Positions 1 to 12,835 of a DNA stretch of 64,000 nucleotides are shown in pieces. Every line of letters begins with the position of its first letter. The first letter of the stretch is position 1. A program made the translations under genes and the position numbers. The notes beneath the pieces were generated by a model, which saw only the letters and a program-made list of their open reading frames with translations, searched no databases and had not been told where the DNA came from. Origin of the DNA: Cytobacillus dafuensis (lineage in GTDB: Bacteria > Bacillota > Bacilli > Bacillales > Cytobacillaceae); contig NZ_CP042593.1 in the NCBI RefSeq assembly GCF_007995155.1, positions 166,001 through 230,000 of the forward strand. The letters run 5' to 3'.

Positions 1-524
1 ATATTGCGCTTGATGTTTCATTGAAAGTCCGTGATCTCTTGCAGCAGCAGGGAGCTCTTGTCTTGATGACGAGGGAGGATGACCGGGATCTGGCTCCTGA
101 AGGGACAAGGGGTTACAGCCGCCGAAAGGTAGAGGATTTAAAGAAGAGGCTGGAAATGATTAATACATCAGGTGCAGAGTATTTTGTGAGCATCCATTTA
201 AATTCGATTCCATCCCCAAGGTGGAGCGGAGCACAAACCTTTTATGCATCGAAAAGAGAGGAAAATGCACGTTCAGCAAAATTTATTCAGGATGAACTGC
301 GGCGTAATTTGGAAAACACCACTCGAAAAGCAAAAGTGCTTGATGTATATATCCTTAAAAACGCAAAAATTCCTGGATCATTAGTTGAAATAGGATTTTT
401 ATCCAATGCAGCTGAAAAGGCTAATTTAAAGAAAGAAAAATACCAAGATAAAGTAGCGGCTTCGATTTATAATGGAATATTGCGCTATTACTCTGATGAG
501 AACGAGTTAATAGAAGAGGAATAA
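1..524 (+). CDS. cwlD: N-acetylmuramoyl-L-alanine amidase CwlD, 5' end outside window
   Basis: This is the C-terminal two thirds of an Amidase_3 family zinc amidase. It cleaves the amide bond between MurNAc and the peptide stem and is needed for muramic-lactam formation in spore cortex, together with PdaA. The frame is open to the window edge (IALDVSLKVRDLL before the first possible start), so the gene begins upstream. Visible family motifs are the SIHLNS block near the middle and VEIGFLSN near the end, which carries the catalytic Glu. The identity is supported by the following salA-gerD-kbaA-pdaB order. The N-terminal zinc-binding His and Glu are not in the window. Confidence 0.9.
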   Translation, partial: IALDVSLKVRDLLQQQGALVLMTREDDRDLAPEGTRGYSRRKVEDLKKRLEMINTSGAEYFVSIHLNSIPSPRWSGAQTFYASKREENARSAKFIQDELRRNLENTTRKAKVLDVYILKNAKIPGSLVEIGFLSNAAEKANLKKEKYQDKVAASIYNGILRYYSDENELIEEE

Positions 525-525
525 A

Positions 526-550
526 AGGTGCTATGATAGCATCTTTTTTC
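526..550 (+). terminator. Intrinsic terminator after cwlD
   Basis: A short hairpin (GTGCTATGATAGCATC) followed by TTTTTT lies directly after the cwlD stop codon. Confidence 0.6.
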
Positions 551-663
551 AATGATCGTTTTCCTTTTCCAATTAGAGTAAATAAGGTGTGATACAATTA
601 ACATTATTCATAAATCTATATGTTATACTTAAATGGAAACGAATATAAAAGGCAGGTGCTAAT

Positions 664-1722
664 ATGTTATCTGAACAAAATATAAGAGAAGTTTTAAGTG
701 GATTACAGGAGCCATTTTTACATAAATCATTAGGTGAGCTGGGAGCAATTGAGGAAATTAAGATCAAAGAAGAAAAAAATCATGTAAGTGTAAAAATCCT
801 TATTGCGAAAACAGGTACAGCTGAGCAGCTTCAGCTTCAAACTCTCATCGTTAGCCGTCTAAAAGAAGCAGGAGCGGATACGGTTGGAATTCGTTTTAGT
901 GAGCTGCCAGAATCTGTTCTGTCACAATACCGCCAAGCAGTACAAGAAGATGACAAAGGATTGCTTTCACCAGAGAGTAAAACAACATTTATTGCGATTG
1001 CGAGTGGAAAAGGTGGAGTAGGAAAGTCAACTGTATCCGTGAACCTTGCTGTCTCTTTGGCGAGGTTAGGCAAGAAGGTCGGATTAATTGATGCCGATAT
1101 TTATGGATTCAGTGTCCCAGATATGATGGGAATAACAACAAGACCTGTCGTAAGAGGAGAAAAAATTATTCCAGTCGATCGATTTGGTGTAAAAGTGATT
1201 TCAATGGGCTTCTTTGTTGAAGATAACTCTCCGATTATTTGGAGAGGGCCAATGCTAGGGAAAATGCTCAATAGTTTTTTTAATGAGGTAGAGTGGGGAG
1301 AAATTGATTATTTACTGTTAGACTTGCCCCCAGGAACGGGAGATGTTGCATTAGATGTTCATACAATGCTTCCTGCTTGTAAAGAAATCGTTGTGACTAC
1401 CCCTCATCCAACTGCAGCATTTGTAGCAGCTCGTGCTGGTGCGATGGCTATAAGAACAGAGCATGAAATATTAGGTGTTATTGAAAATATGGCATACTTT
1501 GAAAGTCAGCTTACAGGTGAGAAGGAATATGTATTCGGACAAGGTGGAGGAGAGAAGTTGGCTGATGAGCTTAGAACAACCGTTTTAGGCCAATTGCCAC
1601 TCGCGCAGCCTGATTGGAATGAAGATGATTTCGCGCCATCTGTGTATGATGCAGACCATAAGCTTGGTAAGATTTATGGAGATATTGCCCAAAAGGTTGT
1701 TAATACACTGGAAGGTAAGTAA
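664..1722 (+). CDS. salA: Mrp/NBP35-type P-loop ATPase SalA
   Basis: This 352-residue protein has an N-terminal DUF59/MIP18 domain (about residues 5-80) and a C-terminal ParA/Mrp ATPase domain. The deviant Walker A GKGGVGKS is at residues 115-122 and the DLPPGTGD motif is near 220. In Bacillus subtilis, SalA in this position represses scoC and so raises exoprotease production. Mrp relatives act as Fe-S carriers, but the C-terminal CxxC expected after ENMAYF is absent (ESQLTGEKEYVFG instead), so a classical bridging cluster is unlikely. The start ATG follows a GGCAGGTG-type ribosome site. A bidirectional terminator separates it from the convergent gerD. Confidence 0.9.
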   Translation: MLSEQNIREVLSGLQEPFLHKSLGELGAIEEIKIKEEKNHVSVKILIAKTGTAEQLQLQTLIVSRLKEAGADTVGIRFSELPESVLSQYRQAVQEDDKGLLSPESKTTFIAIASGKGGVGKSTVSVNLAVSLARLGKKVGLIDADIYGFSVPDMMGITTRPVVRGEKIIPVDRFGVKVISMGFFVEDNSPIIWRGPMLGKMLNSFFNEVEWGEIDYLLLDLPPGTGDVALDVHTMLPACKEIVVTTPHPTAAFVAARAGAMAIRTEHEILGVIENMAYFESQLTGEKEYVFGQGGGEKLADELRTTVLGQLPLAQPDWNEDDFAPSVYDADHKLGKIYGDIAQKVVNTLEGK

Positions 1723-1726
1723 AGTG

Positions 1727-1763
1727 GAAAAACCTCTTCTCGAAAAAGAAGAGGTTTTTTATT
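1727..1763. terminator. Bidirectional terminator between salA and gerD
   Basis: The inverted repeat AAAACCTCTTC/GAAGAGGTTTT with a short loop and a T run on each strand can stop both convergent genes. Confidence 0.85.
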
Positions 1764-1768
1764 CACTC

Positions 1769-2398
1769 TTACTGGCCTCCGCCGCCTCCACCTTCACTTT
1801 GTTGTCCTTGCCCTTCACCGCCGTCGCCTTTTTCTCCACCCTTTTCACCGCTCTTAACCTCATCTGCCGCTTTTAAAAGGAGGGTTTGTATTTTTGCTTT
1901 GAACAGGGGACTCTCAAAGGTTTCCTTTACGACTGTTTGTAAATACTCTCGATATTCTTTGCTTTTTAAAACTTTTATGACCTCTTTTTCTAATTCAGGA
2001 TCCTGTAAGACTTCAATCATCATGCCACGGTATTCAGGATCTTTCATTAAATCCTTTAGAAGCTTCTCATTTTCGGTCTTCATGCTTTTTGCCATGCTTT
2101 CGGCGAATTTAGGATCCTCAAATTGCTTTTTCCAAAATTCTGCTCCCTTTTCGGAAGTTAATGTCTTTTCTATTGTATCTGACACAATCTTTTGATCCAT
2201 AACAATCTGTTGCTTCATTTTATCTTCAGACATAAGTTCTTGGATAGCCTTTTTTCCATCGTCGGTTTTAAGTATATCGACAACCATCTTTTTTGTTTGC
2301 TCATAATCCAATTGATTGCCGCCAGCTTCATTTTGAGCACAGCCCGTTATGAATATGATCGGCAGTAGTGTCAGGAGCAAACGGAATTTATTTAACAT
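1769..2398 (-). CDS. gerD: Spore germination lipoprotein GerD
   Basis: The predicted protein has 209 residues. The start chosen is the ATG at 2398, preceded by AAAGGAGC; a longer in-frame ORF upstream lacks a ribosome site. It begins with a lipoprotein signal (MLNKFRLLLTLLPIIF, lipobox ITGC), so the mature protein is lipid-anchored at Cys. The middle is charged and helical (KTENEKLLKDLMKDPEYRGM region) and the tail is rich in Gly, Glu and Gln. GerD scaffolds the nutrient receptors into the germinosome at the inner spore membrane. The low-complexity Gly-rich end is usual for the family and varies in length. Confidence 0.93.
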   Translation of the reverse strand: MLNKFRLLLTLLPIIFITGCAQNEAGGNQLDYEQTKKMVVDILKTDDGKKAIQELMSEDKMKQQIVMDQKIVSDTIEKTLTSEKGAEFWKKQFEDPKFAESMAKSMKTENEKLLKDLMKDPEYRGMMIEVLQDPELEKEVIKVLKSKEYREYLQTVVKETFESPLFKAKIQTLLLKAADEVKSGEKGGEKGDGGEGQGQQSEGGGGGGQ

Positions 2399-2549
2399 AC
2401 TTGAAGCTCCTTTCAGAGAAGGTATCCTTATTTTTATGATGAAGAAAAAGAGCAATTATTATTCGCGAGAAAATACAATCCCTAGATTTTTCAAAGCTTG
2501 GTTGGTACAATCATAAGGTGAATAATTTATATTATGGAGGAAAAATAAA

Positions 2550-3188
2550 TTGACGAGCCGAAATTGGGTAAAGCTATTTTTATCCACGCTTTTGGTAGGG
2601 GGATTAACTACTGGGGTTGTTGGATTTATCGTCCGATGGAATGAATTTAAACCGTTATTTGTTCCGTTTGATTTTCTTGAAATATTATCTGTGTTATTTT
2701 GGTTAATAGGTGTTGGCTTCATTTTTAGTATTCTTAGCCAAATGGGGTTTTTTGCTTATTTAACTGTCCACCGTTTTGGTTTAGGAATATTTAAATCCCG
2801 CTCCTTATGGAATGCTGTACAAGTCCTTCTTATTGTGTTTGTATTATTCGATCTAGTGTACCTTCGTTATAATGCTTTTGCGAAGGAAGGAGAAAGCATA
2901 CTGCTGTACATCGCACTTGCTGCATTTGTATTAGTGGTAGCGCTTGTTGTTGCAGCGGTTAAGGCGAAGTTAACGAATAAGGAAGCATTTATACCAGCTG
3001 TTTTCTTTATGGTTGTTGTAACGACGATTGAGTGGGTTCCTGTATTAAGGGTCAACGAACAAAGCTGGGTTTATCTGATGATCGTTCCTTTATTAGTATG
3101 CAACACTTACCAGCTACTTATTCTACATAAGCTTAACGAAAAATCTCAACTACAAAAACAACAGAAATCAAAAAAGCCGACCAAATAA
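2550..3188 (+). CDS. kbaA: KinB-signalling pathway activation protein KbaA
   Basis: This 212-residue integral membrane protein has about six hydrophobic helices and a basic, hydrophilic C-terminal tail. KbaA is required for activity of the sporulation kinase KinB, which feeds the Spo0 phosphorelay. The start is TTG, supported by a strong GGAGG site eight bases upstream (TGGAGGAAAAATAAATTG). The call rests on membrane topology, length and the conserved position between gerD and pdaB. A terminator overlaps the last codons. Confidence 0.88.
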   Translation: MTSRNWVKLFLSTLLVGGLTTGVVGFIVRWNEFKPLFVPFDFLEILSVLFWLIGVGFIFSILSQMGFFAYLTVHRFGLGIFKSRSLWNAVQVLLIVFVLFDLVYLRYNAFAKEGESILLYIALAAFVLVVALVVAAVKAKLTNKEAFIPAVFFMVVVTTIEWVPVLRVNEQSWVYLMIVPLLVCNTYQLLILHKLNEKSQLQKQQKSKKPTK

Positions 3189-3203
3189 TGGAAGGCTTTT
3201 TTA
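3170..3203 (+). terminator. Terminator of kbaA
   Basis: AAAAAGCC pairs with GGCTTTTTT across the kbaA stop codon and is followed by a T run. Confidence 0.75.
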
Positions 3204-3221
3204 GTTAGGTTATTTTAAACT

Positions 3222-3306
3222 TCCTTGTTGATTTCCGCTGCAGGCACTTAGCGATCGCGGACGGTCCGGAAGCCTCCTCGTCACTATCGCTCCTGTGTGG
3301 TCACCC
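3222..3306. repeat. Dispersed Bacillus intergenic repeat, short copy
   Basis: The stretch begins GTTGATTTCCGCTGCAGGCA and contains TCCGGAAGCCTCCTCGTC. It matches, in the opposite orientation, the right part of the longer repeat at 11676-11875. I recognise this as a repeat seen between genes in many Bacillus genomes. This copy has lost the inverted left arm. Confidence 0.7.
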
Positions 3307-3308
3307 TC

Positions 3309-4061
3309 TTATTTAATTTCACTTGTTTTTGTTTTTGCATTTGCGATCATTTCTGATACGGTAACTAGTTCAATTCCTTTTTTATTTAATTGTTTTAAGA
3401 TATGTGGCAGTGCTTTTTCTGTTTGTTTTGCGGAATCTGAAGCATGAAGCAATACAATATCGCCTTTTTTAGCTCTAGACACATTATTGATAATTTGTTC
3501 TGTCCCTGGATTTGTCCAATCCTTTGAATCTATGCTCCAATGTATAACTGTGTAACCGAGCCTTTCAGCAATTTTTAGAGTTTTTTGGTCAAAATGACCT
3601 GTCGGAGCTCGAACTAGCTTGATGTCTTTTACATTTAATTTCTTAAATGCAACTTGAGCTTTCGCTATATCTTGTCTAATTTTCGCTTCCTCAAGCTCAG
3701 TATAGTCCTCGTAATTATAACCAAGGATTCCTATTTCATATCCTTCTTTGACTATTCGCGCTACTAAATCTGGATGACGCTCCGCCCATGAACCAGAGAG
3801 AAAAAAAGTAGCGGATTTTACATTCTCTTTTTTCAAAACATCCAGGATAGGCTCTGCTTTTTCATCCCCCCAACCAATATTGAAGGTAAGGGCAAGATCT
3901 TTTTCTCCTTTATATATCGCTTTAGGCCCATCCTTTGTTGAAAATACCGGCAAATGCACAATATTCCCGATATATAAAAACCATGCAGTAAAAAATGATG
4001 CAATAATTATTAAAGCGGTTTTTTTCATTGATTTCCCGTTTAGTACAAAAAAGTAATTCAT
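3309..4061 (-). CDS. pdaB: Polysaccharide deacetylase PdaB, sporulation
   Basis: The protein has 250 residues with an N-terminal membrane anchor (about residues 15-35) and a NodB/CE4 deacetylase domain. The start at 4061 (MNYFFVLNG) is preceded by GAGGTGAAG; the longer ORF upstream is AT-rich and has no ribosome site. The family motif that normally carries the metal-binding Asp appears as TFNIGWGDE and the second motif reads [11 protein letters not shown], so the catalytic pattern is partly degenerate, as is known for PdaB. It is made in the mother cell and needed for spores to stay dormant. Its conserved neighbours are kbaA upstream and the rrn operon downstream on the map. Confidence 0.88.
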   Translation of the reverse strand: MNYFFVLNGKSMKKTALIIIASFFTAWFLYIGNIVHLPVFSTKDGPKAIYKGEKDLALTFNIGWGDEKAEPILDVLKKENVKSATFFLSGSWAERHPDLVARIVKEGYEIGILGYNYEDYTELEEAKIRQDIAKAQVAFKKLNVKDIKLVRAPTGHFDQKTLKIAERLGYTVIHWSIDSKDWTNPGTEQIINNVSRAKKGDIVLLHASDSAKQTEKALPHILKQLNKKGIELVTVSEMIANAKTKTSEIK

Positions 4062-4204
4062 TTTTCTCTTCACCTCGTCCAATACACTCCTTGTCTCAAT
4101 CCTATGCAAAGTTTTTTTTATAAATGAATACAAAATCAAATTCATAAAAAAAATAATTTGGAAAATACTACAAAAACCATATTGGAATATAAAGAGGTGC
4201 ATTT

Positions 4205-4435
4205 ATGATTGGAATATTAATTAATGATATGGAACAAAAAGAAATGCAATACTTAATAAAAAGAGAAATGGATGAAATTCTTTTTGATTTAAAGGATGAA
4301 CGAATTGATCATATTGTTAAAAGAGCAATGGAAGAGAGATATAAAATATTATTTTCTTTGTTTAAAAGAGTAGCTTCGCCGAATGACTGTCTTAAGTACA
4401 TGCGTAATAGTCAATGTAATGAACAAAAAGGGTAA
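4205..4435 (+). CDS. Small conserved hypothetical protein
   Basis: A 76-residue soluble protein rich in Glu, Lys, Met and Ile, probably all helical, with KREMDEILFDL and HIVKRAMEERY as its most regular stretches. It has a good ribosome site (AAAGAGGTG) seven bases before the ATG, and it is divergent from pdaB. Similar short proteins sit beside pdaB in other Bacillus genomes, to my recollection. I know of no function. Confidence 0.7.
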   Translation: MIGILINDMEQKEMQYLIKREMDEILFDLKDERIDHIVKRAMEERYKILFSLFKRVASPNDCLKYMRNSQCNEQKG

Positions 4436-4464
4436 AAGGTTTTGAAAAAAATACGAATAAATGA

Positions 4465-4569
4465 TTGACTTATTTATAGTTTGTTGATATATTAATAAAC
4501 GTCGCTGCTGACATGATAAAAAACAACTTAAAAAAAGTTGTTGACGTCAAAAGCGAAGGATGATATATT
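4465..4569 (+). promoter_or_regulatory. Tandem rrn promoters P1 and P2
   Basis: P1 has TTGACT at 4465-4470 and TATATT at 4488-4493 with a 17-base spacer. P2 has TTGACG at 4541-4546 and TATATT at 4564-4569, also with 17 bases. Twin sigma-A promoters 76 bp apart are typical of Bacillus rrn operons. The GTTCTTTGAAAACT element at about 4609-4622 recurs in the 16S-23S spacer and is probably a boxA-like antitermination site. Confidence 0.85.
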
Positions 4570-4690
4570 AATAAAGTCGCCTCTGAGCGATAAACATGAA
4601 AAACATTGTTCTTTGAAAACTGAGCGAACAAAAACGTCAACGTTAATTCTAAGTCTTTTTATAAGACATTTTTAAGAGCTAATCTTACTC

Positions 4691-9391
<4,701 letters not shown>

Positions 9392-9459
9392 AATTGATTA
9401 CTCGAATTCTTCTTCAACATTATCTAGTTTTGAGGGAACAAAACCTCAATTTTATACAG

Positions 9460-9576
<117 letters not shown>

Positions 9577-9587
9577 TAAAGAATTAT

Positions 9588-9662
9588 TCCGCAGTAGCTC
9601 AGTGGTAGAGCTATCGGCTGTTAACCGATCGGTCGTAGGTTCGAGTCCTACCTGCGGAGCCA
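9588..9662 (+). tRNA. tRNA-Asn (GTT)
   Basis: Cloverleaf with acceptor TCCGCAG/CTGCGGA, anticodon loop CTGTTAA and genome-encoded CCA. Confidence 0.96.
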
Positions 9663-9699
9663 TTTTTCTAGAAGATCTATTTGAGCAGGTAGTTTTTAT

Positions 9700-9772
9700 G
9701 CTTCCATAGCTCAGCAGGTAGAGCACTTCCATGGTAAGGAAGAGGTCAGCGGTTCGAGCCCGCTTGGAAGCT
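9700..9772 (+). tRNA. tRNA-Thr (GGT)
   Basis: Acceptor GCTTCCA/TGGAAGC and anticodon GGT inside the stem CTTCC/GGAAG. No CCA is encoded, so it must be added after transcription. Confidence 0.95.
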
Positions 9773-9792
9773 TACCATAATATTATTTAAAT

Positions 9793-9867
9793 GGCCCGTT
9801 GGTCAAGCGGTTAAGACACCGCCCTTTCACGGCGGTAACACGGGTTCGAATCCCGTACGGGTCACCA
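9793..9867 (+). tRNA. tRNA-Glu (TTC)
   Basis: Acceptor GGCCCGT/ACGGGTC with anticodon TTC in the loop CTTTCAC and an encoded CCA. Confidence 0.95.
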
Positions 9868-9871
9868 ATAT

Positions 9872-9947
9872 GGAGGATTAGCTCAGCTGGGAGAGCACCT
9901 GCCTTACAAGCAGGGGGTCGGCGGTTCGATCCCGTCATCCTCCACCA
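9872..9947 (+). tRNA. tRNA-Val (TAC)
   Basis: Acceptor GGAGGAT/ATCCTCC, anticodon TAC in CTTACAA, encoded CCA. Confidence 0.96.
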
Positions 9948-9957
9948 TGATTTAAAT

Positions 9958-10033
<76 letters not shown>

Positions 10034-10150
10034 TGCTTCTAACTTCCATGAGAAACTTCAGTGGAAGCATGCGAAAAATCCCGGAAGGGATTTTAAGCAG
10101 AAGTTTTAAATAGAAGTATAATTTATTAAGAAGCAACACAACTTACAAAC
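10034..10150 (+). other. Structured spacer inside the tRNA cluster
   Basis: This 117-bp spacer, larger than the others, holds ATGCTTC/GAAGCAT pairing and then a tight hairpin AAAATCCC-GGAA-GGGATTTT at about 10074-10094. It has no T run, so it is more likely a processing or stabilising element than a terminator. Confidence 0.4.
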
Positions 10151-10235
10151 GGTGGGGTAGCGAAGTGGCTAAACGCGGCGGACTGTAAATCCGCTCCCTG
10201 TGGGTTCGGCGGTTCGAATCCGTCCCCCACCACCA
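10151..10235 (+). tRNA. tRNA-Tyr (GTA)
   Basis: An 85-base class II tRNA with a long variable arm, acceptor GGTGGGG/CCCCACC, anticodon GTA and encoded CCA. Confidence 0.96.
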
Positions 10236-10315
10236 TTTTTTATAAAAACTTTAAAAATGGACAAGATAGTATTAGTCCTTTTTATTTTATTCGTAGAAGT
10301 ATTTCATGAATTCAT

Positions 10316-10390
10316 TGGGCTATAGCCAAGCGGTAAGGCATCGCACTTTGACTGCGACATGCGTTGGTTCGAATCCAGCTAGCCCAGCCA
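10316..10390 (+). tRNA. tRNA-Gln (TTG)
   Basis: Acceptor TGGGCTA/TAGCCCA with anticodon TTG in the loop CTTTGAC and encoded CCA. Confidence 0.96.
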
Positions 10391-10408
10391 TTTTTTTTGA
10401 ATTAATAT

Positions 10409-10481
10409 GAGCCATTAGCTCAGTCGGTAGAGCATCTGACTTTTAATCAGAGGGTCGAAGGTTCGAGTCCTTCATGGCTCA
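10409..10481 (+). tRNA. tRNA-Lys (TTT)
   Basis: Acceptor GAGCCAT/ATGGCTC and anticodon TTT in CTTTTAA. CCA is not encoded. It is the last tRNA of the operon. Confidence 0.95.
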
Positions 10482-10489
10482 CTCATATT

Positions 10490-10533
10490 AAATAAAGAAG
10501 ACTTTTAGGGATCCCTAAAAGTCTTCTTTATTT
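10490..10533. terminator. rrn/tRNA operon terminator, perfect 44-bp palindrome
   Basis: The stretch is a perfect palindrome centred between 10511 and 10512 (GGGATCCC at the centre). It contains a GAAGACTTTTAGGG arm and ends in TTTATTT. It lies 9 bases after tRNA-Lys and is the end of the rrn transcript. Confidence 0.85.
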
Positions 10534-10746
10534 GTGTTTATAACATCTTGAATTTTCTAAAGTCATTGAAGTTAACTTTGATAGAATGTGGGAGTTTTCA
10601 GTTAGTTGATTTTATAAAGACCTTAGTAGTAAAGTAAGGAATGACTCTCGCATATATATTCACGGTTTTGTCGAGTTGAGTCATTTCTTTAAAAGGGGTT
10701 AAAATAAAGTTAGAAATGATTTAGGGGTTGAAGGAGGATTTTTTTT

Positions 10747-11643
10747 ATGAAGAAGCTGGCGATTATTGGCATGCCTATGGATTTAGGGCAAATGAGACGT
10801 GGGGTAGATATGGGGCCAAGTGCCATTCGATATGCAGGTGTGACGGAGCGTTTAAAAGAGTTATTCGATGAGGTACATGATAAAGGGGATATTGCGGTTG
10901 GAAGACCTGAAGTAGAAGTGGACCCTGTTTCAAATCTCCGTAATTTAAATCTAATCGCTGAAAAGACTGAGTTATTAGCGAATGAAGTAGATAAAGCAAT
11001 TGAAGATAAAGCGTTTCCACTTGTTCTTGGAGGAGACCATAGCATCGCCATTGGAACATTAGCTGGTGTAGCGAAGCATTATAAAAACCTAGGTGTGATT
11101 TGGTATGATGCCCATGGAGATTTAAATACAGCTGAGACCTCTCCAACAGGTAATATACATGGAATGCCGCTTGCTGTGAGTATTGGCTTAGGTCACCCAT
11201 TATTAACAAATGTAGGCGGATATGGTCCAAAAGTGAAGGCCGAAAATATTGTCATAATTGGTGCACGTTCTTTAGATGATGGTGAGCGCGAGCTTATTAA
11301 GAAGCATGGAATTAAAGTATATACGATGCATGAAATTGATCGTCTAGGAATGACAAAAGTGATGGAAGAGGCGATTGAATATTTATCGGAAAAAACAGAT
11401 GGTGTTCATCTATCTCTTGATTTAGACGGTTTAGATCCACATGATGCACCAGGAGTGGGAACGCCAGTCATTGGTGGAATTAGCTACAGAGAAAGCCATT
11501 TAGCAATGGAAATGCTGGCTGAATCAGGAATTATCACGTCTGCAGAATTTGTTGAAGTCAATCCTATATTGGATGATAAAAATAAAACCGCATCCGTCGC
11601 AGTAGCTTTAATGGGATCATTATTTGGCGAAAAGCTTTTATAA
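10747..11643 (+). CDS. rocF: Arginase
   Basis: This 298-residue ureohydrolase hydrolyses arginine to ornithine and urea in the arginine catabolic pathway. The manganese-binding motifs are all present: GGDHS at residues 95-99, DAHGD near 120-124, and SLDLDGLDP near 224-232. A strong site, GAAGGAGG, precedes the ATG. It stands alone here, between the tRNA cluster and spo0E/sigW. I found no clear sigma-54 promoter upstream, but an imperfect inverted repeat AATGACTC/GAGTCATT at about 10640-10687 could be an operator. Both ends and all active-site motifs are intact. Confidence 0.95.
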   Translation: MKKLAIIGMPMDLGQMRRGVDMGPSAIRYAGVTERLKELFDEVHDKGDIAVGRPEVEVDPVSNLRNLNLIAEKTELLANEVDKAIEDKAFPLVLGGDHSIAIGTLAGVAKHYKNLGVIWYDAHGDLNTAETSPTGNIHGMPLAVSIGLGHPLLTNVGGYGPKVKAENIVIIGARSLDDGERELIKKHGIKVYTMHEIDRLGMTKVMEEAIEYLSEKTDGVHLSLDLDGLDPHDAPGVGTPVIGGISYRESHLAMEMLAESGIITSAEFVEVNPILDDKNKTASVAVALMGSLFGEKLL

Positions 11644-11675
11644 AATAAGTCTGTGTTAAAGCACAGTGTTGAAAA

Positions 11676-11875
11676 TGCTATTTTGTTGTTGATTCTCGCT
11701 GCAGGCGCGAGATCCTCGAAAATGCTAACGCATGATCATTCTAGGAAGCTTATTCAATGTCCTGCGGGAGAAGCAAGTCAAAGGGAGACCCCGCAGGAGC
11801 GATAGCGACGAGGAGGCTTCCGGACTGCCCGCGATCTGCCTGCAGCGGAAATCAACAGGGAAGTTTAACATGGCC
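11676..11875. repeat. Dispersed Bacillus intergenic repeat, full copy
   Basis: The outer arms are TTGTTGATTCTCGCTGCAGG on the left and CCTGCAGCGGAAATCAACA on the right. The interior has CCTGCGGG/CCCGCAGG pairing, and the right arm matches the shorter copy at 3222-3306. I see no coding potential. It fills most of the 275-bp space after rocF. Confidence 0.75.
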
Positions 11876-11882
11876 TAAAATA

Positions 11883-11931
11883 AAAAAACTAAGCAGACAC
11901 TTTTAATAAGGACATTGCTTAGTTTTTTTTC
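11883..11931. terminator. Bidirectional terminator of rocF and the Spo0E-like gene
   Basis: AAAAAAACTAAGCA pairs with TGCTTAGTTTTTTTT. On the minus strand it overlaps the last codons of the gene at 11919-12077. Confidence 0.8.
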
Positions 11932-12077
11932 ATATGATTTTCATATAAATTTAGCAATTGATCTAATTTTTTACTCATGTCTAATACTTGCTTATCAGAT
12001 AATGAAGAATGAGAGGCTAACTTGATCATTTCCTTTCTGCAATCTTCAATGTCTTTTAATAATACATTTTTACACAT
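11919..12077 (-). CDS. Spo0E-like aspartyl-phosphate phosphatase, 52 residues
   Basis: This is a short complete gene on the minus strand, beginning MCKNVLLKDIEDCRKEM and ending in ENHMKKN. The sequence ASHSSLSDKQVLDMSKKLD fits the Spo0E family signature (Ser-x-x-Ser-Asp ahead of a second helix, then Leu-Asp-x-Leu-Leu-Asn). Members dephosphorylate Spo0A-P and so hold back sporulation. Length (about 50-60) and two-helix character fit. AAAGGACG precedes the ATG by eight bases. A role in sporulation timing is inferred from the family; the exact target cannot be read from sequence. Confidence 0.8.
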   Translation of the reverse strand: MCKNVLLKDIEDCRKEMIKLASHSSLSDKQVLDMSKKLDQLLNLYENHMKKN

Positions 12078-12189
12078 GAAAATCGTCCTTTTCTATGTTT
12101 TACGTACTATCATTCCCGATATGGGAAAATATTAAACCAAGTAAGTAAAAATTTGTTAAAATAGATATATTAAGTATTTTTATTACTAG

Positions 12190-12215
12190 TGAAACCTTTT
12201 TCACTATAGATCGTA
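12190..12215 (+). promoter_or_regulatory. SigW autoregulatory promoter
   Basis: TGAAAC (12190-12195), a 16-base spacer and CGTA (12212-12215) match the SigW consensus exactly. It lies 38 bases before the sigW start codon. Confidence 0.88.
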
Positions 12216-12252
12216 ATATCAATTAGCCGCATAGAGCGGAGGTAAAATAAAA

Positions 12253-12816
12253 ATGGAAGCAATCGTAAAGAAAAGGATAAAGCAAGTACTTGTAGGGGAT
12301 CAGGATGCGTATGCAGAAATAGTTGAAATATATAAAGATAAAGTATTTCTCATTTGCTACAGAATGCTAGGGAATAGACATGAAGCAGAGGATATTGCAC
12401 AGGAAGCTTTTTTAAGAGCTTATGTTAACATTCACAGCTTTAATATAAATTTGAAATTCTCTTCATGGCTTTATCGAATTGCCACGAATCTTTGCATCGA
12501 TCGTATTAGAAAGAAAAAGCCAGATTTTTATTTAGATGCTGAGGTTGCAGGTACAGATGGGTTAACGATGTACTCACAAATTGCCGCCGATACGAGCCTC
12601 CCAGAGGAGGATGTCGAAAGTCTGGAGCTACAGGAAACGATTCAAAGAGAAATATCCAAGCTCCCAGAAAAATACCGTACCGTTATTGTTTTGAAATATA
12701 TTGAAGAGCTCTCATTGAATGAAATAAGTCAAATATTAGATCTTCCATTAGGTACGGTTAAAACAAGAATTCATCGGGGAAGGGAAGCATTAAGAACCCA
12801 ATTACGATATGTATAA
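12253..12816 (+). CDS. sigW: ECF sigma factor SigW
   Basis: The 187-residue protein has sigma region 2 (about residues 20-90, with GNRHEAEDIAQEAFLRAY) and region 4 (about 130-182, with PEKYRTVIVLKYIEELSLNE and a helix-turn-helix ending LGTVKTRIHRGREAL). SigW drives the envelope-stress and antimicrobial-peptide response. It is cotranscribed with its anti-sigma gene, whose frame begins at the sigW stop. GGAGG precedes the ATG. Autoregulation is shown by the promoter at 12190-12215. Confidence 0.95.
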   Translation: MEAIVKKRIKQVLVGDQDAYAEIVEIYKDKVFLICYRMLGNRHEAEDIAQEAFLRAYVNIHSFNINLKFSSWLYRIATNLCIDRIRKKKPDFYLDAEVAGTDGLTMYSQIAADTSLPEEDVESLELQETIQREISKLPEKYRTVIVLKYIEELSLNEISQILDLPLGTVKTRIHRGREALRTQLRYV

Positions 12817-12835
12817 TTTGAAGAGGGTGAGAACT

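Noticed and set aside
10560..10740. A sigma-54 promoter for rocF
   Set aside because: I searched by eye for TTGGCAC-N5-TTGC and found no match; roc genes in other Bacillus use one, but it is not visible here.
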